Below, in pieces: positions 47,015-63,300 of a stretch of DNA of 64,000 bases. Source of the stretch: Limnoperna fortunei (Eukaryota; Mollusca; Bivalvia; Mytilida; Modiolidae); NCBI GenBank assembly GCA_944474755.1, contig OX104113.1, positions 56,750,074 to 56,814,073 of the forward strand, given 5' to 3'. The notes under the pieces were generated by a model. That model ran no database searches and had not been told where the DNA came from. It saw nothing but the letters and a program-made list of their open reading frames with translations. Position numbers and translations under genes: made by a program. Position 1 is the first letter of the stretch. Each line of letters begins with the position of its first letter.

Positions 47015-50000
47015 TTTAATCTATTCTTGCAAAAAAAAAACCGTTAACCTATATTTTTGTTGGTTAGGATGGGATACTTACCGTAATACCTAACCCTTAC
47101 GATAACGGTACACATAAGCGTAACCCACACTCCTTAACCCTTAATACTGACTCCAACTGTAACACTTACACCTAATTTAATGGTGAAGACATGTATTTAA
47201 TATGCGTAAGGGTAAGGGCTATGGTTCAGGTTAGGGTTAGTGTTAGGGTTAGGATAAGGGTTTAACTATTTCCCTACCCCTTTTCAAGAATTACTGGGTT
47301 AATACTAATAAGATATTTAATGGGCTAATTCAAAAGATGTTGAGATATACGATGTTAGTTGACTTGTTAAAGAAAGACCGATAGATGACAACAATATAAC
47401 AATGCCTTCTGTTCTGTTTGAAAATTTAACATCTAGCTGTAATATGATTGTTAATAACCATGTTTTTATTTGTTATATCAAAAAATAGAGCCGAAGGCTG
47501 GTCAAGTACCGATTAACTAACAGTTTGCTTGTCGAATAAAAATGTTTTGTGCCTTGATCCATCGTCCTGTGTTCAGATACACATTTTTATTATCATTTTA
47601 AAAATTGATGGTCAGTTATAAGTATTTATTGGCATTTTGGATTTATTTTTGAATTTTGTACAATTATAGATGCTTATATGCAAATAAAGATGTTTTGCTG
47701 ATTCGCTTTGATTAAACATTGTTCTTCTTTCAGTTAGAGACGTCGTCTGCTACGCTTTCGATGGTCAATGGTTCGCTTATCTAAAAGAGAAGCTTGATTG
47801 GTTAGTTTTTCAGTTTTCTATTTTGCTGGTCATATAAAAGTTATTTGCCTTGTGAAATACTTCTGATGCGAAGCTTATTGAAAGAAAATAAGCCTTCCAC
47901 TCAAGTCATTTAAAGTTTTTTGTATGATCTTTGTCAGAAACATTGACTTGTCATAATGCGATCTTCAAAGAAAAATCTCCGCTGTCAGTTTGATAGTTGT
48001 TGCTGGCGAAAGATTGTAAAACAAGTTACTTTTTCTGATAACAGGAGTCGTAATGACATAAACCTAAGACATCTTAATCTATTCTTGCAAATAAACCGTT
48101 AACCTATATATTTGGTGGTTAGGATGGGATACTTACCCTAATACCTAACCCTTACGATAACGGTACACATAAGCGTAACCCACACTCCTTAACCCTTAAT
48201 ACTGACTCCAACTGTAACACTTACACCTAATTGAATGGTGACGACATGTATTTGATTTGCGTAAGGGTTAGCGCTATTGTTGCGGTTAGTGTTAGGGTTC
48301 GGGTTAGTACAGGGTTAGGGTTAAGGTTAGGATAAGGGTTTAACTATTTAACTAAACCTTTTTAAAAATTACTGGGTTAATTCTAACAAGATATTTGATG
48401 GGCAAGTTCAAACGATGTTAAGAAATACAATGTTTGCTGACTTGTTAAGGAAAGACCGATAGACGATCTTCCTTCATATGACAATCTTTTCTGTTCTGTT
48501 TGAAAATCTAGCATCTAGCTGTGATATGATTGTTATTAACCTTGTTTACATTTTTTTATCTGTTTTATCATGAATATAGAGCCGAAGGCTGGTCAAGTAT
48601 CGATTTTCTAGCAGTTTGCTAGTCGTGAAAAATGTTTTGTGCTTTCAGCCGTTGTTCAGATACACATTTTTATTGATCATTTTAAATATTGATGGTCAGT
48701 TATAAGTATTTATTGGCATTTTGGATTTATTTTTGAATTTTGTACAATTATAGATGCTTATATGCAAATAAAGATGTTTTGCTGATTCGCTTTGATTAAA
48801 CATTGTTCTTCTTTCAGTTAGAGACGTCGTCTGCTACCTTTTCGATGGTGAATGGTCCGCTTATCTGAAAGAGAAGCTTGATTGGTTAGTTTGTCAGTTT
48901 GATATTTTGCTGGTCATATAAAAGTTATTTGCATTGTGAAATACTTCTTATGCGAAGCTTATTGGAAGAAAATAAGCCTTCCACTCAAGTCATTTAAAGT
49001 TGTTTGTATAATCTTTGTCAGAAACATTAGCTAGTCATCATGCGATCTTCAAAGAAAAATCTCCTCTGTCAGTTTGATAGTCGTTTTTGGCGAAAGATTG
49101 TTAAACAAGTTACTTTTTCTAATAGCAGGAGTCATATTGACATAAACCTAAGATATTTTAATCTATTCTTGCAAAAAAAAACCCGTTAACCTATATTTTT
49201 GTTGGTTAGGATGAAATACTTACCCTAATACCTTACCCTAACCATAACGCTACACATAACCGTAACCCAAACTCCTTAACCCTTAATACTGCCTCCAACT
49301 GTAACACTTACACCTAATTTAATGGTGAAGACATGTATTTAATATGCGTAAGGGTAAGGGCTATGGTTCAGGTTAGGGTTAGTGTTAGGGTTAGGATAAG
49401 GGTTTAACTATTTCCCTACCCCTTTTCAAGAATTACTGGGTTAATACTAATAAGATATTTAATGGGCTAATTCAAAAGATGTTGAGATATACGATGTTAG
49501 TTGACTTGTTAAAGAAAGACCGATAGATGACAACAATATAACAATGCCTTCTGTTCTGTTTGAAAATTTAACATCTAGCTGTAATATGATTGTTAATAAC
49601 CATGTTTTTATTTGTTATATCAAAAAATAGAGCCGAAGGCTGGTCAAGTACCGATTAACTAACAGTTTGCTTGTCGAATAAAAATGTTTTGTGCCTTGAT
49701 CCATCGTCCTGTGTTCAGATACACATTTTTATTATCATTTTAAATATTGATGGTCAGTTATAAGTATTTATTGGCATTTTTTGGATTTATTTTTGAATTT
49801 TGTACAATTATAGATGCTTATATGCAAATAAAGATGTTTTGCTGATTCGCTTTGATTAAACATTGTTCTTCTTTCAGTTAGAGACGTCGTCTGCTACGCT
49901 TTCGATGGTCAATGGTTCGCTTATCTAAAAGAGAAGCTTGATTGGTTAGTTTTTCAGTTTTCTATTTTGCTGGTCATATAAAAGTTATTTGCCTTGTGAA

Positions 50001-51300
50001 ATACTTCTGATGCGAAGCTTATTGAAAGAAAATAAGCCTTCCACTCAAGTCATTTAAAGTTTTTTGTATGATCTTTGTCAGAAACATTGACTTGTCATAA
50101 TGCGATCTTCAAAGAAAAATCTCCGCTGTCAGTTTGATAGTTGTTGCTGGCGAAAGATTGTAAAACAAGTTACTTTTTCTGATAACAGGAGTCGTAATGA
50201 CATAAACCTAAGACATCTTAATCTATTCTTGCAAATAAACCGTTAACCTATATATTTGGTGGTTAGGATGGGATACTTACCCTAATACCTAACCCTTACG
50301 ATAACGGTACACATAAGCGTAACCCACACTCCTTAACCCTTAATACTGACTCCAACTGTAACACTTACACCTAATTTAATGGTGACGACATGTATTTGAT
50401 TTGCGTAAGGGTTAGCGCTATTGTTGCGGTTAGTGTTAGGGTTCGGGTTAGTACAGGGTTAGGGTTAAGGTTAGGATAAGGGTCTAACTATTTAACTAAA
50501 CCTTTTTAAAAATTACTGGGTTAATTCTAACAAGATATTTGATGGGCAAGTTCAAACGATGTTAAGAAATACAATGTTTGCTGACTTGTTAAGGAAAGAC
50601 CGATAGACGATCTTCCTTCATATGACAATCTTTTCTGTTCTGTTTGAAAATCTAGCATCTAGCTGTGATATGATTGTTATTAACCTTGTTTACATTTTTT
50701 TATCTGTTTTATCATGAATATAGAGCCGAAGGCTGGTCAAGTATCGATTTTCTAGCAGTTTGCTAGTCGTGAAAAATGTTTTGTGCTTTGATCCGTTGTT
50801 CAGATACACATTTTTATTGATCATTTTAAATATTGATGGTCAGTTATAAGTATTTATTGGCATTTTGGATTTATTTTTGAATTTTGTACAATTATAGATG
50901 CTTATATGCAAATAAAGATGTTTTGCTGATTCGCTTTGATTAAACATTGTTCTTCTTTCAGTTAGAGACGTCGTCTGCTACCTTTTCGCTGGTGAATGGT
51001 CCGCTTATCTGAAAGAGAAGCTTGATTGGTTAGTTTGTCAGTTTGATATTTTGCTGGTCATATAAAAGTTATTTGCATTATGAAATACTTCTTATGCGAA
51101 GCTTATTGGAAGAAAATAAGCCTTCCACTCAAGTTATTTAAAGTTGTTTGTATAATCTTTGTCAGAAACATTAGCTAGTCATCATGCGATCTTCAAAGAA
51201 AAATCTCCTCTGTCAGTTTGATAGTCGTTTTTGGCGAAAGATTGTTAAACAAGTTACTTTTTCTAATAGCAGGAGTCATATTGACATAAACCTAAGATAT
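47015..51300 (+). repeat. Array block: A23 B23 A24 B24
   Basis: Monomers start at A23 47015, B23 48073, A24 49157, B24 50217. A23, B23 and A24 repeat the variants of A21, B21 and A22, so the 4-monomer block was duplicated. The fourth position is then a standard B (B24, with GGGTCTAAC, TTCGCTGGTG, GCATTATG and CAAGTTATTT) and not a C-type monomer. The transition from the diverse zone to the homogeneous right zone lies here. Confidence 0.88.
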
Positions 51301-54300
51301 TTTAATCTATTCTTGCAAAAAAAAACCCGTTAACCTATATTTTTGTTGGTTAGGATGAAATACTTACCCTAATACCTTACCCTAACCATAACGCTACACA
51401 TAACCGTAACCCAAACTCCTTAACCCTTAATACTGCCTCCAACTGTAACACTTACACCTAATTTAATGGTGAAGACATGTATTTAATATGCGTAAGGGTA
51501 AGGGCTATGGTTCAGGTTAGGGTTAGTGTTAGGGTTAGGATAAGGGTTTAACTATTTCCCTACCCCTTTTCAAGAATTACTGGGTTAATACTAATAAGAT
51601 ATTTAATGGGCTAATTCAAAAGATGTTGAGATATACGATGTTAGTTGACTTGTTAAAGAAAGACCGATAGATGACAACAATATAACAATGCCTTCTGTTC
51701 TGTTTGAAAATTTAACATCTAGCTGTAATATGATTGTTAATAACCATGTTTTTATTTGTTATATCAAAAAATAGAGCCGAAGGCTGGTCAAGTACCGATT
51801 AACTAACAGTTTGCTTGTCGAATAAAAATGTTTTGTGCCTTGATCCATCGTCCTGTGTTCAGATACACATTTTTATTATCATTTTAAATATTGATGGTCA
51901 GTTATAAGTATTTATTGGCATTTTGGATTTATTTTTGAATTTTGTACAATTATAGATGCTTATATGCAAATAAAGATGTTTTGCTGATTCGCTTTGATTA
52001 AACATTGTTCTTCTTTCAGTTAGAGACGTCGTCTGCTACGCTTTCGATGGTCAATGGTTCGCTTATCTAAAAGAGAAGCTTGATTGGTTAGTTTTTCAGT
52101 TTTCTATTTTGCTGGTCATATAAAAGTTATTTGCCTTGTGAAATACTTCTGATGCGAAGCTTATTGAAAGAAAATAAGCCTTCCACTCAAGTCATTTAAA
52201 GTTTTTTGTATGATCTTTGTCAGAAACATTGACTTGTCATAATGCGATCTTCAAAGAAAAATCTCCGCTGTCAGTTTGATAGTTGTTGCTGGCGAAAGAT
52301 TGTAAAACAAGTTACTTTTTCTGATAACAGGAGTCGTAATGACATAAACCTAAGACATCTTAATCTATTCTTGCAAATAAACCGTTAACCTATATATTTG
52401 GTGGTTAGGATGGGATACTTACCCTAATACCTAACCCTTACGATAACGGTACACATAAGCGTAACCCACACTCCTTAACCCTTAATACTGACTCCAACTG
52501 TAACACTTACACCTAATTTAATGGTGACGACATGTATTTGATTTGCGTAAGGGTTAGCGCTATTGTTGCGGTTAGTGTTAGGGTTCGGGTTAGTACAGGG
52601 TTAGGGTTAAGGTTAGGATAAGGGTTTAACTATTTAACTAAACCTTTTTAAAAATTACTGGGTTAATTCTAACAAGATATTTGATGGGCAAGTTCAAACG
52701 ATGTTAAGAAATACAATGTTTGCTGACTTGTTAAGGAAAGACCGATAGACGATCTTCCTTCATATGACAATCTTTTCTGTTCTGTTTGAAAATCTAGCAT
52801 CTAGCTGTGATATGATTGTTATTAACCTTGTTTACATTTTTTTATCTGTTTTATCATGAATATAGAGCCGAAGGCTGGTCAAGTATCGATTTTCTAGCAG
52901 TTTGCTAGTCGTGAAAAATGTTTTGTGCTTTGATCCGTTGTTCAGATACACATTTTTATTGATCATTTTAAATATTGATGGTCAGTTATAAGTATTTATT
53001 GGCATTTTGGATTTATTTTTGAATTTTGTACAATTATAGATGCTTATATGCAAATAAAGATGTTTTGCTGATTCGCTTTGATTAAACATTGTTCTTCTTT
53101 CAGTTAGAGACGTCGTCTGCTACCTTTTCGATGGTGAATGGTCAGCTTATCTGAAAGAGAAGCTTGATTGGTTAGTTTGTCAGTTTGATATTTTGCTGGT
53201 CATATAAAAGTTATTTGCATTGTGAAATACTTCTTATGCGAAGCTTATTGGAAGAAAATAAGCCTTCCACTCAAGTCATTTAAAGTTGTTTGTATAATCT
53301 TTGTCAGAAACATTAGCTAGTCATCATGCGATCTTCAAAGAAAAATCTCCTCTGTCAGTTTGATAGTCGTTTTTGGCGAAAGATTGTTAAACAAGTTACT
53401 TTTTCTAATAGCAGGAGTCATATTGACATAAACCTAACATATTTTAATCTATTCTTGCAAAAAAAAACCCGTTAACCTATATTTTTGTTGGTTAGGATGA
53501 AATACTTACCCTAATACCTTACCCTAACCATAACGCTACACATAACCGTAACCCAAACTCCTTAACCCTTAATACTGCCTCCAACTGTAACACTTACACC
53601 TAATTTAATGGTGAAGACATGTATTTAATATGCGTAAGGGTAAGGGCTATGGTTCAGGTTAGGGTTAGTGTTAGGATTAGGATAAGGGTTTAACTATTTC
53701 CCTACCCCTTTTCAAGAATTACTGGGTTAATACTAATAAGATATTTAATGGGCTAATTCAAAAGATGTTGAGATATACGATGTTAGTTGACTTGTTAAAG
53801 AAAGACCGATAGATGACAACAATATAACAATGCCTTCTGTTCTGTTTGAAAATTTAACATCTAGCTGTAATATGATTGTTAATAACCATGTTTTTATTTG
53901 TTATATCAAAAAATAGAGCCGAAGGCTGGTCAAGTACCGATTAACTAACAGTTTGCTTGTCGAATAAAAATGTTTTGTGCCTTGATCCATCGTCCTGTGT
54001 TCAGATACACATTTTTATTATCATTTTAAATATTGATGGTCAGTTATAAGTAATTATTGGCATTTTGGATTTATTTTTGAATTTTGTACAATTATAGATG
54101 CTTATATGCAAATAAAGATGTTTTGCTGATTCGCTTTGATTAAACATTGTTCTTCTTTCAGTTAGAGACGTCGTCTGCTACGCTTTCGATGGTCAATGGT
54201 TCGCTTATCTAAAAGAGAAGCTTGATTGGTTAGTTTTTCAGTTTTCTATTTTGCTGGTCATATAAAAGTTATTTGCCTTGTGAAATACTTCTGATGCAAA

Positions 54301-57300
54301 GCTTATTGAAAGAAAATAAGCCTTCCACTCAAGTCATTTAAAGTTTTTTGTATGATCTTTGTCAGAAACATTGACTTGTCATAATGCGATCTTCAAAGAA
54401 AAATCTCCGCTGTCAGTTTGATAGTTGTTGCTGGCGAAAGATTGTAAAACAAGTTACTTTTTCTGATAACAGGAGTCGTAATGACATAAACCTAAGACAT
54501 CTTAATCTATTCTTGCAAATAAACCGTTAACCTATATATTTGGTGGTTAGGATGGGATACTTACCCTAATACCTAACCCTTACGATAACGGTACACATAA
54601 GCGTAACCCACACTCCTTAACCCTTAATACTGACTCCAACTGTAACACTTACACCTAATTTAATGGTGACGACATGTATTTGATTTGCGTAAGGGTTAGC
54701 GCTATTGTTGCGGTTAGTGTTAGGGTTCGGGTTAGTACAGGGTTAGGGTTAAGGTTAGGATAAGGGTCTAACTATTTAACTAAACCTTTTTAAAAATTAC
54801 TGGGTTAATTCTAACAAGATATTTGATGGGCAAGTTCAAACGATGTTAAGAAATACAATGTTTGCTGACTTGTTAAGGAAAGACCGATAGACGATCTTCC
54901 TTCATATGACAATCTTTTCTGTTCTGTTTGAAAATCTAGCATCTAGCTGTGATATGATTGTTATTAACCTTGTTTACATTTTTTTATCTGTTTTATCATG
55001 AATATAGAGCCGAAGGCTGGTCAAGTATCGATTTTCTAGCAGTTTGCTAGTCGTGAAAAATGTTTTGTGCTTTGATCCGTTGTTCAGATACACATTTTTA
55101 TTGATCATTTTAAATATTGATGGTCAGTTATAAGTATTTATTGGCATTTTGGATTTATTTTTGAATTTTGTACAATTATAGATGCTTATATGCAAATAAA
55201 GATGTTTTGCTGATTCGCTTTGATTAAACATTGTTCTTCTTTCAGTTAGAGACGTCGTCTGCTACCTTTTCGATGGTGAATGGTCCGCTTATCTGAAAGA
55301 GAAGCTTGATTGGTTAGTTTGTCAGTTTGATATTTTGCTGGTCATATAAAAGTTATTTGCATTGTGAAATACTTCTTATGCGAAGCTTATTGGAAGAAAA
55401 TAAGCCTTCCACTCAAGTTATTTAAAGTTGTTTGTATAATCTTTGTCAGAAACATTAGCTAGTCATCATGCGATCTTCAAAGAAAAATCTCCTCTGTCAG
55501 TTTGATAGTCGTTTTTGGCGAAAGATTGTTAAACAAGTTACTTTTTCTAATAGCAGGAGTCATATTGACATAAACCTAAGATATTTTAATCTATTCTTGC
55601 AAAAAAAAACCCGTTAACCTATATTTTTGTTGGTTAGGATGAAATACTTACCCTAATACCTTACCCTAACCATAACGCTACACATAACCGTAACCCAAAC
55701 TCCTTAACCCTTAATACTGCCTCCAACTGTAACACTTACACCTAATTTAATGGTGAAGACATGTATTTAATATGCGTAAGGGTAAGGGCTATGGTTCAGG
55801 TTAGGGTTAGTGTTAGGGTTAGGATAAGGGTTTAACTATTTCCCTACCCCTTTTCAAGAATTACTGGGTTAATACTAATAAGATATTTAATGGGCTAATT
55901 CAAAAGATGTTGAGATATACGATGTTAGTTGACTTGTTAAAGAAAGACCGATAGATGACAACAATATAACAATGCCTTCTGTTCTGTTTGAAAATTTAAC
56001 ATCTAGCTGTAATATGATTGTTAATAACCATGTTTTTATTTGTTATATCAAAAAATAGAGCCGAAGGCTGGTCAAGTACCGATTAACTAACAGTTTGCTT
56101 GTCGAATAAAAATGTTTTGTGCCTTGATCCATCGTCCTGTGTTCAGATACACATTTTTATTATCATTTTAAATATTGATGGTCAGTTATAAGTATTTATT
56201 GGCATTTTGGATTTATTTTTGAATTTTGTACAATTATAGATGCTTATATGCAAATAAAGATGTTTTGCTGATTCGCTTTGATTAAACATTGTTCTTCTTT
56301 CAGTTAGAGACGTCGTCTGCTACGCTTTCGATGGTCAATGGTTCGCTTATCTAAAAGAGAAGCTTGATTGGTTAGTTTTTCAGTTTTCTATTTTGCTGGT
56401 CATATAAAAGTTATTTGCCTTGTGAAATACTTCTGATGCGAAGCTTATTGAAAGAAAATAAGCCTTCCACTCAAGTCATTTAAAGTTTTTTGTATGATCT
56501 TTGTCAGAAACATTGACTTGTCATAATGCGATCTTCAAAGAAAAATCTCCGCTGTCAGTTTGATAGTTGTTGCTGGCGAAAGATTGTAAAACAAGTTACT
56601 TTTTCTGATAACAGGAGTCGTAATGACATAAACCTAAGACATCTTAATCTATTCTTGCAAATAAACCGTTAACCTATATATTTGGTGGTTAGGATGGGAT
56701 ACTTACCCTAATACCTAACCCTTACGATAACGGTACACATAAGCGTAACCCACACTCCTTAACCCTTAATACTGACTCCAACTGTAACACTTACACCTAA
56801 TTTAATGGTGACGACATGTATTTGATTTGCGTAAGGGTTAGCGCTATTGTTGCGGTTAGTGTTAGGGTTCGGGTTAGTACAGGGTTAGGGTTAAGGTTAG
56901 GATAAGGGTTTAACTATTTAACTAAACCTTTTTAAAAATTACTGGGTTAATTCTAACAAGATATTTGATGGGCAAGTTCAAACGATGTTAAGAAATACAA
57001 TGTTTGCTGACTTGTTAAGGAAAGACCGATAGACGATCTTCCTTCATATGACAATCTTTTCTGTTCTGTTTGAAAATCTAGCATCTAGCTGTGATATGAT
57101 TGTTATTAACCTTGTTTACATTTTTTTATCTGTTTTATCATGAATATAGAGCCGAAGGCTGGTCAAGTATCGATTTTCTAGCAGTTTGCTAGTCGTGAAA
57201 AATGTTTTGTGCTTTGATCCGTTGTTCAGATACACATTTTTATTGATCATTTTAAATATTGATGGTCAGTTATAAGTATTTATTGGCATTTTGGATTTAT

Positions 57301-60300
57301 TTTTGAATTTTGTACAATTATAGATGCTTATATGCAAATAAAGATGTTTTGCTGATTCGCTTTGATTAAACATTGTTCTTCTTTCAGTTAGAGACGTCGT
57401 CTGCTACCTTTTCGATGGTGAATGGTCAGCTTATCTGAAAGAGAAGCTTGATTGGTTAGTTTGTCAGTTTGATATTTTGCTGGTCATATAAAAGTTATTT
57501 GCATTGTGAAATACTTCTTATGCGAAGCTTATTGGAAGAAAATAAGCCTTCCACTCAAGTCATTTAAAGTTGTTTGTATAATCTTTGTCAGAAACATTAG
57601 CTAGTCATCATGCGATCTTCAAAGAAAAATCTCCTCTGTCAGTTTGATAGTCGTTTTTGGCGAAAGATTGTTAAACAAGTTACTTTTTCTAATAGCAGGA
57701 GTCATATTGACATAAACCTAAGATATTTTAATCTATTCTTGCAAAAAAAAACCCGTTAACCTATATTTTTGTTGGTTAGGATGAAATACTTACCCTAATA
57801 CCTTACCCTAACCATAACGCTACACATAACCGTAACCCAAACTCCTTAACCCTTAATACTGCCTCCAACTGTAACACTTACACCTAATTTAATGGTGAAG
57901 ACATGTATTTAATATGCGTAAGGGTAAGGGCTATGGTTCAGGTTAGGGTTAGTGTTAGGATTAGGATAAGGGTTTAACTATTTCCCTACCCCTTTTCAAG
58001 AATTACTGGGTTAATACTAATAAGATATTTAATGGGCTAATTCAAAAGATGTTGAGATATACGATGTTAGTTGACTTGTTAAAGAAAGACCGATAGATGA
58101 CAACAATATAACAATGCCTTCTGTTCTGTTTGAAAATTTAACATCTAGCTGTAATATGATTGTTAATAACCATGTTTTTATTTGTTATATCAAAAAATAG
58201 AGCCGAAGGCTGGTCAAGTACCGATTAACTAACAGTTTGCTTGTCGAATAAAAATGTTTTGTGCCTTGATCCATCGTCCTGTGTTCAGATACACATTTTT
58301 ATTATCATTTTAAATATTGATGGTCAGTTATAAGTAATTATTGGCATTTTGGATTTATTTTTGAATTTTGTACAATTATAGATGCTTATATGCAAATAAA
58401 GATGTTTTGCTGATTCGCTTTGATTAAACATTGTTCTTCTTTCAGTTAGAGACGTCGTCTGCTACGCTTTCGATGGTCAATGGTTCGCTTATCTAAAAGA
58501 GAAGCTTGATTGGTTAGTTTTTCAGTTTTCTATTTTGCTGGTCATATAAAAGTTATTTGCCTTGTGAAATACTTCTGATGCGAAGCTTATTGAAAGAAAA
58601 TAAGCCTTCCACTCAAGTCATTTAAAGTTTTTTGTATGATCTTTGTCAGAAACATTGACTTGTCATAATGCGATCTTCAAAGAAAAATCTCCGCTGTCAG
58701 TTTGATAGTTGTTGCTGGCGAAAGATTGTAAAACAAGTTACTTTTTCTGATAACAGGAGTCGTAATGACATAAACCTAAGACATCTTAATCTATTCTTGC
58801 AAATAAACCGTTAACCTATATATTTGGTGGTTAGGATGGGATACTTACCCTAATACCTAACCCTTACGATAACGGTACACATAAGCGTAACCCACACTCC
58901 TTAACCCTTAATACTGACTCCAACTGTAACACTTACACCTAATTTAATGGTGACGACATGTATTTGATTTGCGTAAGGGTTAGCGCTATTGTTGCGGTTA
59001 GTGTTAGGGTTCGGGTTAGTACAGGGTTAGGGTTAAGGTTAGGATAAGGGTCTAACTATTTAACTAAACCTTTTTAAAAATTACTGGGTTAATTCTAACA
59101 AGATATTTGATGGGCAAGTTCAAACGATGTTAAGAAATACAATGTTTGCTGACTTGTTAAGGAAAGACCGATAGACGATCTTCCTTCATATGACAATCTT
59201 TTCTGTTCTGTTTGAAAATCTAGCATCTAGCTGTGATATGATTGTTATTAACCTTGTTTACATTTTTTTATCTGTTTTATCATGAATATAGAGCCGAAGG
59301 CTGGTCAAGTATCGATTTTCTAGCAGTTTGCTAGTCGTGAAAAATGTTTTGTGCTTTGATCCGTTGTTCAGATACACATTTTTATTGATCATTTTAAATA
59401 TTGATGGTCAGTTATAAGTATTTATTGGCATTTTGGATTTATTTTTGAATTTTGTACAATTATAGATGCTTATATGCAAATAAAGATGTTTTGCTGATTC
59501 GCTTTGATTAAACATTGTTCTTCTTTCAGTTAGAGACGTCGTCTGCTACCTTTTCGATGGTGAATGGTCCGCTTATCTGAAAGAGAAGCTTGATTGGTTA
59601 GTTTGTCAGTTTGATATTTTGCTGGTCATATAAAAGTTATTTGCATTGTGAAATACTTCTTATGCGAAGCTTATTGGAAGAAAATAAGCCTTCCACTCAA
59701 GTCATTTAAAGTTGTTTGTATAATCTTTGTCAGAAACATTAGCTAGTCATCATGCGATCTTCAAAGAAAAATCTCCTCTGTCAGTTTGATAGTCGTTTTT
59801 GGCGAAAGATTGTTAAACAAGTTACTTTTTCTAATAGCAGGAGTCATATTGACATAAACCTAAGATATTTTAATCTATTCTTGCAAAAAAAAACCCGTTA
59901 ACCTATATTTTTGTTGGTTAGGATGAAATACTTACCCTAATACCTTACCCTAACCATAACGCTACACATAACCGTAACCCAAACTCCTTAACCCTTAATA
60001 CTGCCTCCAACTGTAACACTTACACCTAATTTAATGGTGAAGACATGTATTTAATATGCGTAAGGGTAAGGGCTATGGTTCAGGTTAGGGTTAGTGTTAG
60101 GGTTAGGATAAGGGTTTAACTATTTCCCTACCCCTTTTCAAGAATTACTGGGTTAATACTAATAAGATATTTAATGGGCTAATTCAAAAGATGTTGAGAT
60201 ATACGATGTTAGTTGACTTGTTAAAGAAAGACCGATAGATGACAACAATATAACAATGCCTTCTGTTCTGTTTGAAAATTTAACATCTAGCTGTAATATG

Positions 60301-63300
60301 ATTGTTAATAACCATGTTTTTATTTGTTATATCAAAAAATAGAGCCGAAGGCTGGTCAAGTACCGATTAACTAACAGTTTGCTTGTCGAATAAAAATGTT
60401 TTGTGCCTTGATCCATCGTCCTGTGTTCAGATACACATTTTTATTATCATTTTAAATATTGATGGTCAGTTATAAGTATTTATTGGCATTTTGGATTTAT
60501 TTTTGAATTTTGTACAATTATAGATGCTTATATGCAAATAAAGATGTTTTGCTGATTCGCTTTGATTAAACATTGTTCTTCTTTCAGTTAGAGACGTCGT
60601 CTGCTACGCTTTCGATGGTCAATGGTTCGCTTATCTAAAAGAGAAGCTTGATTGGTTAGTTTTTCAGTTTTCTATTTTGCTGGTCATATAAAAGTTATTT
60701 GCCTTGTGAAATACTTCTGATGCGAAGCTTATTGAAAGAAAATAAGCCTTCCACTCAAGTCATTTAAAGTTTTTTGTATGATCTTTGTCAGAAACATTGA
60801 CTTGTCATAATGCGATCTTCAAAGAAAAATCTCCGCTGTCAAACAGTTTGATAGTTGTTGCTGGCGAAAGATTGTAAAACAAGTTACTTTTTCTGATAAC
60901 AGGAGTCGTAATGACATAAACCTAAGACATCTTAATCTATTCTTGCAAATAAACCGTTAACCTATATATTTGGTGGTTAGGATGGGATACTTACCCTAAT
61001 ACCTAACCCTTACGATAACGGTACACATAAGCGTAACCCACACTCCTTAACCCTTAATACTGACTCCAACTGTAACACTTACACCTAATTTAATGGTGAC
61101 GACATGTATTTGATTTGCGTAAGGGTTAGCGCTATTGTTGCGGTTAGTGTTAGGGTTCGGGTTAGTACAGGGTTAGGGTTAAGGTTAGGATAAGGGTTTA
61201 ACTATTTAACTAAACCTTTTTAAAAATTACTGGGTTAATTCTAACAAGATATTTGATGGGCAAGTTCAAACGATGTTAAGAAATACAATGTTTGCTGACT
61301 TGTTAAGGAAAGACCGATAGACGATCTTCCTTCATATGACAATCTTTTCTGTTCTGTTTGAAAATCTAGCATCTAGCTGTGATATGATTGTTATTAACCT
61401 TGTTTACATTTTTTTATCTGTTTTATCATGAATATAGAGCCGAAGGCTGGTCAAGTATCGATTTTCTAGCAGTTTGCTAGTCGTGAAAAATGTTTTGTGC
61501 TTTGATCCGTTGTTCAGATACACATTTTTATTGATCATTTTAAATATTGATGGTCAGTTATAAGTATTTATTGGCATTTTGGATTTATTTTTGAATTTTG
61601 TACAATTATAGATGCTTATATGCAAATAAAGATGTTTTGCTGATTCGCTTTGATTAAACATTGTTCTTCTTTCAGTTAGAGACGTCGTCTGCTACCTTTT
61701 CGATGGTGAATGGTCAGCTTATCTGAAAGAGAAGCTTGATTGGTTAGTTTGTCAGTTTGATATTTTGCTGGTCATATAAAAGTTATTTGCATTGTGAAAT
61801 ACTTCTTATGCGAAGCTTATTGGAAGAAAATAAGCCTTCCACTCAAGTCATTTAAAGTTGTTTGTATAATCTTTGTCAGAAACATTAGCTAGTCATCATG
61901 CGATCTTCAAAGAAAAATCTCCTCTGTCAGTTTGATAGTCGTTTTTGGCGAAAGATTGTTAAACAAGTTACTTTTTCTAATAGCAGGAGTCATATTGACA
62001 TAAACCTAAGATATTTTAATCTATTCTTGCAAAAAAAAACCCGTTAACCTATATTTTTGTTGGTTAGGATGAAATACTTACCCTAATACCTTACCCTAAC
62101 CATAACGCTACACATAACCGTAACCCAAACTCCTTAACCCTTAATACTGCCTCCAACTGTAACACTTACACCTAATTTAATGGTGAAGACATGTATTTAA
62201 TATGCGTAAGGGTAAGGGCTATGGTTCAGGTTAGGGTTAGTGTTAGGATTAGGATAAGGGTTTAACTATTTCCCTACCCCTTTTCAAGAATTACTGGGTT
62301 AATACTAATAAGATATTTAATGGGCTAATTCAAAAGATGTTGAGATATACGATGTTAGTTGACTTGTTAAAGAAAGACCGATAGATGACAACAATATAAC
62401 AATGTCTTCTGTTCTGTTTGAAAATTTAACATCTAGCTGTAATATGATTGTTAATAACCATGTTTTTATTTGTTATATCAAAAAATAGAGCCGAAGGCTG
62501 GTCAAGTACCGATTAACTAACAGTTTGCTTGTCGAATAAAAATGTTTTGTGCCTTGATCCATCGTCCTGTGTTCAGATACACATTTTTATTATCATTTTA
62601 AATATTGATGGTCAGTTATAAGTAATTATTGGCATTTTGGATTTATTTTTGAATTTTGTACAATTATAGATGCTTATATGCAAATAAAGATGTTTTGCTG
62701 ATTCGCTTTGATTAAACATTGTTCTTCTTTCAGTTAGAGACGTCGTCTGCTACGCTTTCGATGGTCAATGGTTCGCTTATCTAAAAGAGAAGCTTGATTG
62801 GTTAGTTTTTCAGTTTTCTATTTTGCTGGTCATATAAAAGTTATTTGCCTTGTGAAATACTTCTGATGCGAAGCTTATTGAAAGAAAATAAGCCTTCCAC
62901 TCAAGTCATTTAAAGTTTTTTGTATGATCTTTGTCAGAAACATTGACTTGTCATAATGCGATCTTCAAAGAAAAATCTCCGCTGTCAGTTTGATAGTTGT
63001 TGCTGGCGAAAGATTGTAAAACAAGTTACTTTTTCTGATAACAGGAGTCGTAATGACATAAACCTAAGACATCTTAATCTATTCTTGCAAATAAACCGTT
63101 AACCTATATATTTGGTGGTTAGGATGGGATACTTACCCTAATACCTAACCCTTACGATAACGGTACACATAAGCGTAACCCACACTCCTTAACCCTTAAT
63201 ACTGACTCCAACTGTAACACTTACACCTAATTTAATGGTGACGACATGTATTTGATTTGCGTAAGGGTTAGCGCTATTGTTGCGGTTAGAGTTATGGCTA